A stretch of DNA of 64,000 bases from Shewanella algae (GTDB lineage Bacteria > Pseudomonadota > Gammaproteobacteria > Enterobacterales > Shewanellaceae). This document shows, one piece after another, positions 34,501 to 40,887 of this stretch (positions are counted from its first letter, which is position 1; every line of letters starts with the position of its first letter). Position numbers and translations under genes: made by a program. Where the stretch lies: the NCBI RefSeq assembly GCF_009183365.2, contig NZ_CP068230.1, forward strand, positions 3,873,001 to 3,937,000. The letters are read 5' to 3'. The notes under the pieces were generated by a model that did no database searches, was not told the DNA's origin, and saw only the letters and a program-made list of their open reading frames with translations.

Positions 34501-36898
34501 TGAATCTGCGTTGCTGCGGGCTTTGCCAAAACAGTTGATACACAGTGCTGGGCACAGACTCTGTGATGGTTTCCAATTGCTCCCGTGACTGCTCCATCTT
34601 CTCTTGAGCCAGCTTGCTGTCGGTGATGTCATTGAGGCTGCCATCGAACCACAGCGGGTTACCGTCTTCATCATAGCTGGCCTTACCCTTTTCATGGATC
34701 CAACGCACACTGCCATCCCGGTGGCGAATACGGTACTCAACATCGAAGGCTTGCTGCTCGGCCAGGGCCGAGTTGATGGTGTCGATACACAGCTGTTTGT
34801 CTTCATCTATGACCAGTGAACCATAACTGCGCTTCTTGCTGTCGATGAAGTGCCAGGCCGGATAGCCGCTTATCTCAGTGATATTGTCGCTGACATATTC
34901 CATGGTCCACTGTTCATCGACCCGGGTACGATAAACGGCGCCGGGGATGTTGGATACCAGCCCACGAAAACGGCTCTCGCTCTCGCGAATTTTACGCTCT
35001 ACCGCCAGTTGCTCGGTCAGATCCCGAATCGATGCCGCCACCTGACGTTTACCCTTGTGATCGGCAGGCAACAGGCTCAAACCTATCTGCACCGGGAACT
35101 GGGAACCATCGCACTTGAGTGCCTGCAACGCCTTGCCCTTGGCCATCATGCGATCCTTGCCGTCGGTCACGAAGGCATGGCGCTTGGCTGCGTGTTCCAG
35201 CCGGTCCACTTCCGGCAACAGTTGGTCGATATTGAGTTTGAGCATCTCCTCGGCGGCATAACCGAACAACTCCTGACAGCGGCTGTTGGAGAACACCAGC
35301 ATGCCGCCTTCATCGACGATAAGCATCGCCTCCGGCGCCGCCTCCAGCACGGCGTTGGACCAGGCCGCGGCGGAAAACTGCTCGGTGACATCATTAAACA
35401 GCATCTCCACCGAAATCAGCTTGCCTTCATCATCGAGCAGAGGCTGCATAAACAGATCCAAACGCCTCAAGCCACCTTCGGCATCGGCCAACTCCACCTG
35501 ATGCGGCGGCACCGACTCGCCGGCCAGCGCCTGTTCCATATACTGCCAGTTGGCTTCGTTGATACTGTTGCTGGAAAACAGCCGCTGATACTTACGCCTG
35601 AGCACTTCAGGAGTGATACCCAAGACCTTCTTCACCCCTTCGCTCGCCTGTACTATGGCGCCGTTGGGATCCATGGAGCAGTAGAAGGACTTGTCACTCA
35701 TGCCGTCGATAAGCTTGGCAAACCTGTTGCCGCGGGAGTCGAGCAGCGCCTGTTCCCTCTCTTCGAGAATTTCAGCCATCTCATTGAATTTATTGCTGAG
35801 AGTCGCAATCTCCCGCACCACGCCTTCGGGTTTTTGCAAGCGTTTGATCAACCCCTTGCTGAAGTCCACTATCCCGGCTTCCAACTGCTCCAGAGGCTGG
35901 GTGAGACGCTTGGCGCTCCAGTAACTGGTGACCAGCAGTATCATAGCCAGCAGCAACAGGTTGAGCGTCAAGGAGCTGAAATCCTGCAGGAAAGAACGCA
36001 GCAACTGCTTTTGCGGCGTGATCACCAACACCCGCCACTCCAGTGGTGCAACCCTGGCGACACTGGCAAGGTACTGCACGCCGTTGAGATCGCTCAGGGC
36101 CACCTCGGGGGTGTCGGCGGCATAGATATGCTGCGCCGCTTCCTTGCCGGCGGCGGTATTAGCCAGCCAGTCTTCCAATTTGGCGTTGCGGGTAAGATTA
36201 TTGTCCGGGTGATAGATGAGTCGGCCCTGGTTGTCCAATACCAACAGCTTTTTGGGATCTATCCCCAAACGTATCGGCAGGCTGGAAAGTGCCAGATCTG
36301 TGGTAACCACGCCCAGCGGCGCCCCTTCGCTGCCAAAGGGTTGCGAGAAGGTGATCATCAGTGCATTGCCGGCACCTTCATCAAAATAGGGGGCCGTCCA
36401 GTAGCCTTCTGCATGTTTGAGTGCTTCGGTCCACCAGTCCCACTCGCCACTGGTGTAGTCATAGGCTTCCTGGCCTATGTCCATGGTGACAATCGACAGG
36501 TCCTGACGAAAAGCATAGGGAGCAAAGCGTTTTTGCCCGGGCAGAAACCCGGGCTGAAAGGCGATGGCGCTGCCGTAAAAGTTGGGATTGCGCTGCAACC
36601 TGTCCCTGAGCAGTTGATAGAGATTGTCCGCTTGTTGCAGACGTTCGAAAGACTCCAGATTCCCCAGGCTGTATGCCAGTGTCTGGCTATCCCTTTGTGC
36701 CAAAGACAGCTCAAACTCGAGCCTTTTAGCGGCGAAGTCAGCCTTTTCAGCCAAGTCGGCAAAGAAGGCTTTCTCTTCTTCCTGATAGTTATACCAGCCG
36801 GTAATCCCCGAAATCACAGTCATGATGCTGATTAAGGGAATGGCTATCTGCAACAGAATACGGCTGCGAAAAGTTCTGAGTGTCGCGGTATCCGGCAT
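31595..36898 (-). CDS. Giant multi-PAS hybrid sensor histidine kinase
   Basis: 1,767 residues. N-terminal membrane helix (about 11-32), a large periplasmic dCache-like domain to about 300, a second helix (LTLNLLLLAMILLVTSYW, about 310-330) and HAMP. Four PAS/PAC modules follow, spread between about 390 and 1020. The HisKA phosphorylation site is His1046 in FLANMSHEIRTPMNAIIGM, followed by a HATPase (NNAIKFTERGE, DSGIGLT, GTGLGLAISKQL). Then come receiver 1 (Asp1329, LIDWKMPEMDG), receiver 2 (Asp1470, LMDCQMPVMDGYQ) and an Hpt domain (His1622, AAHTLKGLAGNL). All phosphorelay residues are intact, so a full His-Asp-His relay is possible, probably to the HD-GYP regulator downstream. The periplasmic ligand is unknown. 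AGAGG precedes the ATG. Confidence 0.93.
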   Translation of the reverse strand: MPDTATLRTFRSRILLQIAIPLISIMTVISGITGWYNYQEEEKAFFADLAEKADFAAKRLEFELSLAQRDSQTLAYSLGNLESFERLQQADNLYQLLRDRLQRNPNFYGSAIAFQPGFLPGQKRFAPYAFRQDLSIVTMDIGQEAYDYTSGEWDWWTEALKHAEGYWTAPYFDEGAGNALMITFSQPFGSEGAPLGVVTTDLALSSLPIRLGIDPKKLLVLDNQGRLIYHPDNNLTRNAKLEDWLANTAAGKEAAQHIYAADTPEVALSDLNGVQYLASVARVAPLEWRVLVITPQKQLLRSFLQDFSSLTLNLLLLAMILLVTSYWSAKRLTQPLEQLEAGIVDFSKGLIKRLQKPEGVVREIATLSNKFNEMAEILEEREQALLDSRGNRFAKLIDGMSDKSFYCSMDPNGAIVQASEGVKKVLGITPEVLRRKYQRLFSSNSINEANWQYMEQALAGESVPPHQVELADAEGGLRRLDLFMQPLLDDEGKLISVEMLFNDVTEQFSAAAWSNAVLEAAPEAMLIVDEGGMLVFSNSRCQELFGYAAEEMLKLNIDQLLPEVDRLEHAAKRHAFVTDGKDRMMAKGKALQALKCDGSQFPVQIGLSLLPADHKGKRQVAASIRDLTEQLAVERKIRESESRFRGLVSNIPGAVYRTRVDEQWTMEYVSDNITEISGYPAWHFIDSKKRSYGSLVIDEDKQLCIDTINSALAEQQAFDVEYRIRHRDGSVRWIHEKGKASYDEDGNPLWFDGSLNDITDSKLAQEKMEQSREQLETITESVPSTVYQLFWQSPQQRRFTFLSSAAIATLGHHKNEVMADFDLVAERIVAEDRGSIIRLLSGESGLQWIKEFRYRHPSGEVRWLEAGAKGSKQQDGMLWNGYLTDISGRKEMETELAQSEAHFRALFDNAGIGIVNLDDRGTIMDCNGQFCSDMGMSAEQLKRRSFADLMAPEDRSNASELYERLKLSDDHSVSGEWRLLSASGEPMWMAINASELEEEEGRERSVVMSIANITRLKLLSNELMAAKEDADAANKAKSDFLANMSHEIRTPMNAIIGMSQLCLQTQLDRKQRNYVEKIERASQSLLGIINDILDFSKIEAGKLDIEVVPFQLDSILEDLGDMFSERAADKQLELLFAVAPSVPSHLEGDPLRLGQVLINLMNNAIKFTERGEVMLSISELSREQDEVILRFAVRDSGIGLTAEQQARLFKSFSQADTSTTRKYGGTGLGLAISKQLVELMGGEIGVESQFGNGSCFFFTVRLKVAENDKLNVEQELEGMPILVVDDNGTARDILRTTLESMGFAVDCARSGMEALDKVKRKSYKMALIDWKMPEMDGMETARQILQVKEPPLILMVSAHANSDFIEQLEQLGINGYITKPVSASRLLDGIMLALGRQGHIPVRRKALDLESLQLAALAGKRVLLVEDNEMNQEVATEFLEQVGIDLSIAENGQIALEKLAQQQFDLVLMDCQMPVMDGYQATEALRKMPGLEQLPVVAMTANAMAGDKEMCLRAGMNDHIAKPIEVSLLYQVLLQYLGGGQVPAAAGNNDAGMANGDAPENLVSWPEHESLDIDRGLQLVQHSERLYRRIFERFLGSQGNVGKRIRKALKEQQQEEAVRAAHTLKGLAGNLCSEPLVEEARQLEAKLAAGEECEQELLAVETRVAAIVEAIADWMGDKPQSDPQTEGDAAEEIDPEALKTALEQLLQSLEDADAEAVVQLEALSRRVSKPLWQRLKPVSSMVGSYQFDDAADLIRELQQELNETEQA

Positions 36899-37097
36899 AG
36901 CTCTGCCTCTCTGACGATTTCCTTGCGACTCCGCAACTGCAAAGTCCTATTGTCAGACACACTCTCTTGGGCAATCAATGCCGAAGTACATCAGGCGACT
37001 GAAGTCAACTAACTGATTAAAGGTCAAAAATTAACCTTGTTATTTAAGCATTAGCCATGCGGTTAAACAAGTGAAGCGGAGCAAATTTCACAAAAAA

Positions 37098-37117
37098 GTC
37101 AGCTGCAGCCAACTGAC
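37098..37117 (-). terminator. Terminator downstream of small ORF 37148-37297
   Basis: On the minus strand the 8-bp stem GTCAGTTG / CAGCTGAC (one G-T pair, 4-base loop) is followed by TTTTTTG. It lies 30 bases after the small ORF and supports a short independent transcript. Confidence 0.75.
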
Positions 37118-37147
37118 ATAAAACACACAGAAAAAGATAAGCTGGAA

Positions 37148-37297
37148 TTATTTAAATAAACTCTTATGTTGCAGGGAAAGAGAACGGCCAATAGCTGCAA
37201 GCCAGCGCGGAAAGCGCCCCTTTCCATACAGCTTGCTATTGGCAGTAGAATCTCTACTATCTGGGTTTAAACAAGGTTTTTGAGTGGCTGAATTCAT
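37148..37297 (-). CDS. Small basic protein, 49 residues, divergent from LysR gene
   Basis: ATG 37297 (minus) is preceded by AGGAG seven bases upstream. The frame encodes a 49-residue basic peptide without a signal sequence, ending in YGKGRFPRWLAAIGRSLSLQ plus six residues. A clear Rho-independent terminator follows 30 bases after the stop, so a dedicated transcript of about 0.2-0.3 kb is likely. It starts 90 bases from the divergent LysR gene, the usual arrangement of a LysR regulator and its target. The C-terminus could form an amphipathic helix. I do not recognise the family, and an RNA-only role for the transcript cannot be excluded. Compare the similar arrangement at 59195-59335. Confidence 0.6.
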   Translation of the reverse strand: MNSATQKPCLNPDSRDSTANSKLYGKGRFPRWLAAIGRSLSLQHKSLFK

Positions 37298-37387
37298 GGC
37301 GAGCTCCTGTGGTGACCAAATGCATTTTGCTGCGGCGCCCACCGTAAAACCAACGATGATTTCTTACCATTAAAATAAGTACAACTT

Positions 37388-38296
37388 ATGGAACACTTAG
37401 ATCACTTCAAGGGACTGCGCTGCCTGGAAGCGGCGGCGCGGCACAAGAGCTACACCCAAGCCGCAGAAGAGTTACATATCACCCAAGCGGCGGTCAGCCA
37501 ACAGCTACGCTTGCTGGAGGCTCACCTGGGGATCAAACTCTTTATTCGCCGCGGTCGCAGCATGCAGCCCACCAGCCGTGCTCAGCAGCTGGCCGATACC
37601 CTGACGGCGGCATTCGGCTCCATCGGCTCCTGCTGGCAAGAGATACAATGTCAGGGGGTTCCAGGAGAGCTCAACATCACGACAACTCAGTCCTTTGCCT
37701 CCTTGATCCTGCTGCCGAATCTTGGGCAGTTCAATCGGCTGCATCCGGAAATCAAGGTCAGGGTCTGGGCCTCGAGTCAGCTGGAAGATCTCCAACACGG
37801 AGAGATGGATATCGGGATACGTTTTGGTGACATTGACGCGGGTGAGCTTTACTGTCGTCACCTGTTCGACGATGACACTGTGCCCCTGTGTTCCAGCCAA
37901 CTGGCACAGGAGCAAGCACTCACCCAAGCCTCGCAACTGAGCCAATGCTGGCTTATTGATGCCGACGACAAGCCGGGACAGGATTGGCTGGCCTGGTTTG
38001 CGGCGGCAGGTATCACGCCGGATACCCAGGCGCTCAATTGGGTGCGGGTCGCCAATCTGGATATGGCACTGAGCACGGCGCTGTCAGGCCACGGGGTGTT
38101 TTTAGGCTCCCGCCTGATGGCCCAGCAATATATCCGCGCCGGTACGCTCACGGCGCCTCTGCCGCAGGTGCTACCGGGTGGGATCCGCTATCACCTCTTG
38201 TATCACGCCGCCTCACCCAAACTGGCCAGGATAAGGCGGTTTGAAGACTGGTTACAGGCCTTGATTGCTTCGCTCAAGGCTCAGGTATCGGCCTGA
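37388..38296 (+). CDS. LysR-family regulator, GcvA-like
   Basis: 302 residues with an N-terminal winged helix-turn-helix (FKGLRCLEAAARHKSYTQAA, then EELHITQAAVSQQLRLLEAH, about 8-47) and a periplasmic-binding-protein-like effector domain. The HTH wording (AA..S.T.AAEELH.T.AAVS.Q...LE..LG..LF.R) is the GcvA-type subgroup, which often controls glycine or amino acid metabolism genes. Its last 16 bases overlap the tail of the convergent AGCS symporter gene. Divergent from a 49-residue ORF. The target and effector are unknown; a link with glycine is suggestive because the neighbouring symporter is controlled by a glycine riboswitch. Confidence 0.9.
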   Translation: MEHLDHFKGLRCLEAAARHKSYTQAAEELHITQAAVSQQLRLLEAHLGIKLFIRRGRSMQPTSRAQQLADTLTAAFGSIGSCWQEIQCQGVPGELNITTTQSFASLILLPNLGQFNRLHPEIKVRVWASSQLEDLQHGEMDIGIRFGDIDAGELYCRHLFDDDTVPLCSSQLAQEQALTQASQLSQCWLIDADDKPGQDWLAWFAAAGITPDTQALNWVRVANLDMALSTALSGHGVFLGSRLMAQQYIRAGTLTAPLPQVLPGGIRYHLLYHAASPKLARIRRFEDWLQALIASLKAQVSA

Positions 38297-39648
38297 GGCA
38301 GGGCCTCATCACCGCAGCCGCGCAGACGCTGAAAATAACTGCGGGTTTCTGCCAGCACCAGGTGGCGCAGACCTATAATGGCAATCAGATTGGGTATCGC
38401 CATCAAGCCATTGACTATGTCGGCGAGCAGCCAGATGAGATCCAGCGTGATAAAGGCGCCCGAGGCAATAAGCCCGAGAAAAACCCAGCGATAGAGCGGG
38501 ATCCAGCGGCCCTTGGTGAGATAGCTCCAGCAGCGATCGCCATAATAGTTCCAGCCAAGAATAGTGGTAAAGGCGAAACACACCAGCGCCACAGTCACCA
38601 AATACTGGCCAATCAGCGGCGTGGTGGCACTGGAAAAAGCAGCACTGGTCATGCCTGCCCCGGCGGTATCGCCATTCCAGACACCGGTAAGAATAAGCAC
38701 CAAGCCGGTCATGGTGCAGATGATGATGGTATCGAAGAAGGTGCCCGTCATACTCACCAGTCCCTGCTCAACCGGCTCCTTGGTTTTGGCGGCTGCCGCC
38801 GCTATCGGGGCACTGCCCAAACCCGACTCGTTGGAGAACACTCCGCGAGCAATCCCGGTTTGAATCGCCAGGGCGATACCGGCCCCCAAAAAGCCACCGC
38901 CAGCCGCCACCGGATTGAAGGCGGAATGCAACACCAGCGCTATCGCATCCGGAATCGCCTCGCTGGCGCTCAGCAGCACCCAAAGACAGGCAACCACATA
39001 GCCTATAGCCATAGTGGGCACCAACTTTTGTGCCACAGCCGCAATCCGTTTAACACCCCCTAAGGTCACGGCAGCCACCAGCGAGGTCAGCACCACGGCC
39101 GTGCTCCAGGCTGGCACATCAAAGGCGATGGTCAGGGCTTCGGAAATCGCATTGACCTGGGCAAAAGTCCCGATACCGAAAAAAGCGACACCGACACCGA
39201 AAACCGCAAACAGCTTGGCCAGCCAGCCGAGCCCCAGGCCTTTTTCTATGTAGTACATGGGGCCACCGGCGATGTTACCGTGGCGATCTGTGGTGCGAAA
39301 CTTAAGCGCCAATAGACACTCGGCATACTTGGTGGCCATGCCAAACAAGGCGGCAATCCACATCCAGAACAGGGCGCCGGGGCCACCGAGTTTGATGGCA
39401 GTAGCCACCCCGACAATATTGCCCGTGCCTATGGTGGCCGACAGTGCGGTACAGAGGGCGGCAAAAGAGGAGAGTTCCCCTTTGCCATTGGCGGGTTTGA
39501 ACAGCAACTGCAGCGCCAGCGGCAGACGCAACAGTTGAATGAATCCCAGCCTGAAGCTCAGATAAATACCGGTTCCCACCAACAAGACTAAGGTGGCAGG
39601 TCCCCAGACAATAGCGTTTATCTGGGTAAGAAGTGCATGAAAATCCAT
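38281..39648 (-). CDS. Alanine/glycine:sodium symporter (AGCS family)
   Basis: 455 residues, about ten to eleven membrane helices. Family signatures: GTGNIVGVATAIKLGGPGAL (about 73-92), GGPMYYIEKGLG (about 127-138) and the sodium/substrate-site segment GVFSNESGLGSAPIAAAAAK (about 270-289). Members import alanine or glycine with sodium. A tandem glycine riboswitch lies in the 5' leader, so glycine is the likely physiological substrate or signal. GAGGA lies seven bases before the ATG. The 3' end overlaps the end of the convergent LysR gene by 16 bases; no hairpin terminator was found at that junction. Confidence 0.94.
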   Translation of the reverse strand: MDFHALLTQINAIVWGPATLVLLVGTGIYLSFRLGFIQLLRLPLALQLLFKPANGKGELSSFAALCTALSATIGTGNIVGVATAIKLGGPGALFWMWIAALFGMATKYAECLLALKFRTTDRHGNIAGGPMYYIEKGLGLGWLAKLFAVFGVGVAFFGIGTFAQVNAISEALTIAFDVPAWSTAVVLTSLVAAVTLGGVKRIAAVAQKLVPTMAIGYVVACLWVLLSASEAIPDAIALVLHSAFNPVAAGGGFLGAGIALAIQTGIARGVFSNESGLGSAPIAAAAAKTKEPVEQGLVSMTGTFFDTIIICTMTGLVLILTGVWNGDTAGAGMTSAAFSSATTPLIGQYLVTVALVCFAFTTILGWNYYGDRCWSYLTKGRWIPLYRWVFLGLIASGAFITLDLIWLLADIVNGLMAIPNLIAIIGLRHLVLAETRSYFQRLRGCGDEALPQADT

Positions 39649-39769
39649 AGATTCCTCAGTTATTAAACATCAAAATTAATAAACGGAGGAGGAAAAGAAA
39701 TGGCTGCGAAACCGCGGCAGCAGAGGCCAAAAGCGAAAGATCACCAGAGGCAAGGCGGTGCAATCATCC

Positions 39770-39985
39770 TCTCCTCTGTCCTTTTGCCTGAGCGTTTCGC
39801 GCCGGCCTAAGCCGGCACTTTCGCCTTCGGCGCCGGGGCATGCCCGGTCTCTCCAGAGGCTCGTCCAGTAACAGTCCACGCCGTCAATGCTGACCGGCAC
39901 CTGAAAGAGTACCTCCAACCGGGTTAACCGGTGGAAATTGCCTCGTCGGTGTGGGGGCGATTCCCCACTCTCCTGCTACCTTCAT
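39770..39985 (-). ncRNA. Tandem glycine riboswitch
   Basis: On the minus strand two glycine aptamers follow each other. Aptamer 1 spans about 39985-39860 and contains GCAGGAGAGTGGGG, CACCGACGAGGCAA and TCTTTCAGGTGCCGG. Aptamer 2 spans 39859-39773 and contains CTCTGGAGAGACCGGG, CGCCGAAGGCGAAA and AAACGCTCAGGCAAAAGGAC, with its P1 formed by CCTCTG and CAGAGG. These are the consensus elements of gcvT-type riboswitches. The 3' strand of P1 can alternatively pair with two downstream CCTCTG copies (complements at 39745-39750 and 39721-39726), a plausible expression platform. The element lies in the leader of the AGCS symporter. Confidence 0.95.
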
Positions 39986-40221
39986 CCGAACGGATTGCCA
40001 CGTTATTTGTGGCAGGTGGCACAGTTTGCGCCTAAATGGCCCCCGGCTCAAGGGGCAAAGCCGACTCGCGCCCTGTTTGCTGCAAAAAATTTGACCTTGG
40101 CCTACACCCCGAGCGACCGAACCAGGTTCGGTTTACGCGGTAACAACAGCTGAAAGTCGAGTTCACCGATTGAAAAAACTTGTTATGCTGTAGCAGATTA
40201 CTGCGGGTCACAGGAGTTCAA

Positions 40222-40887
40222 ATGCAGAGCCAGGTGTTGCTGGAAGGGGTAAGCAAAGGATTTTTGGACGGCGATCGCCCCCACAGGGTGCTGGCAAATC
40301 TCAGCCTGGAGATAAAACCCGGCGAGACGGTGGCATTGACCGGCCCCAGCGGCAGCGGCAAGAGCACACTGCTGAATCTGATAGCCGGTTTTGAGCACCC
40401 GGATCAGGGCCGCATTCTGCTGGCAGGTCAAGACAGCAGCCGCTGGCAGGACAAACAGTGGAGCGCATTTCGCCGCCGTCATCTGGGGGTGGTGTTCCAG
40501 CAATTCAACCTACTTACGCCACTCAATGTTCGCGACAATATTCTTTTTCCCCTGTCGCTGCTCGGTGAAGGCTGGCAAGCCTGGTGCGATCACCTGGTAC
40601 AGGCACTGGGGCTGACGCCACTGTTGAACCGGGAAGTCGAAAGCCTCAGTGGTGGTCAACAGCAGAGAGTCGCCATTGCCCGCGCCCTGGCCCATAGGCC
40701 TGAATTGCTTCTGGCCGATGAACCGACAGGCAACCTTGATGCCGCCGCCGGTGATGAGGTGATGCAGCTTTTGTGCGCTCTCGCCGCCGATGCCGGCAGC
40801 GCCATTCTGATGGTCACCCACAGCGAAACGGCCGCCGCCTATATGCAGCGCCGCTGGCACCTGCAGCAAGGGCGCATTCATGAGTGA
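40222..40887 (+). CDS. ABC transporter ATPase (LolD/MacB/AttE-like)
   Basis: 221 residues. Walker A is GPSGSGKSTLL (about 40-50), Q-loop VVFQQFNLLTPL, signature LSGGQQQRVAIARAL (about 137-151), Walker B LLLADEPTGNLD and H-loop MVTHSE. The wording belongs to the family that powers FtsX-type permeases (MacB, LolD, YbbA, AttE). The start is ATG 40222 with AGGAG five bases upstream; the frame opens 14 codons earlier but without a ribosome-binding site. The stop overlaps the permease start by eight bases, so the two are translationally coupled and form one transporter with the lipoprotein encoded third. Confidence 0.95.
   Translation: MQSQVLLEGVSKGFLDGDRPHRVLANLSLEIKPGETVALTGPSGSGKSTLLNLIAGFEHPDQGRILLAGQDSSRWQDKQWSAFRRRHLGVVFQQFNLLTPLNVRDNILFPLSLLGEGWQAWCDHLVQALGLTPLLNREVESLSGGQQQRVAIARALAHRPELLLADEPTGNLDAAAGDEVMQLLCALAADAGSAILMVTHSETAAAYMQRRWHLQQGRIHE

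Noticed and set aside
34850..36835. A 661-codon open frame on the plus strand opposite the giant kinase gene
   Set aside because: It is a mirror of the high-GC third-codon pattern of the kinase. It has no family-like sequence, and the minus-strand frame holds all phosphorelay motifs.
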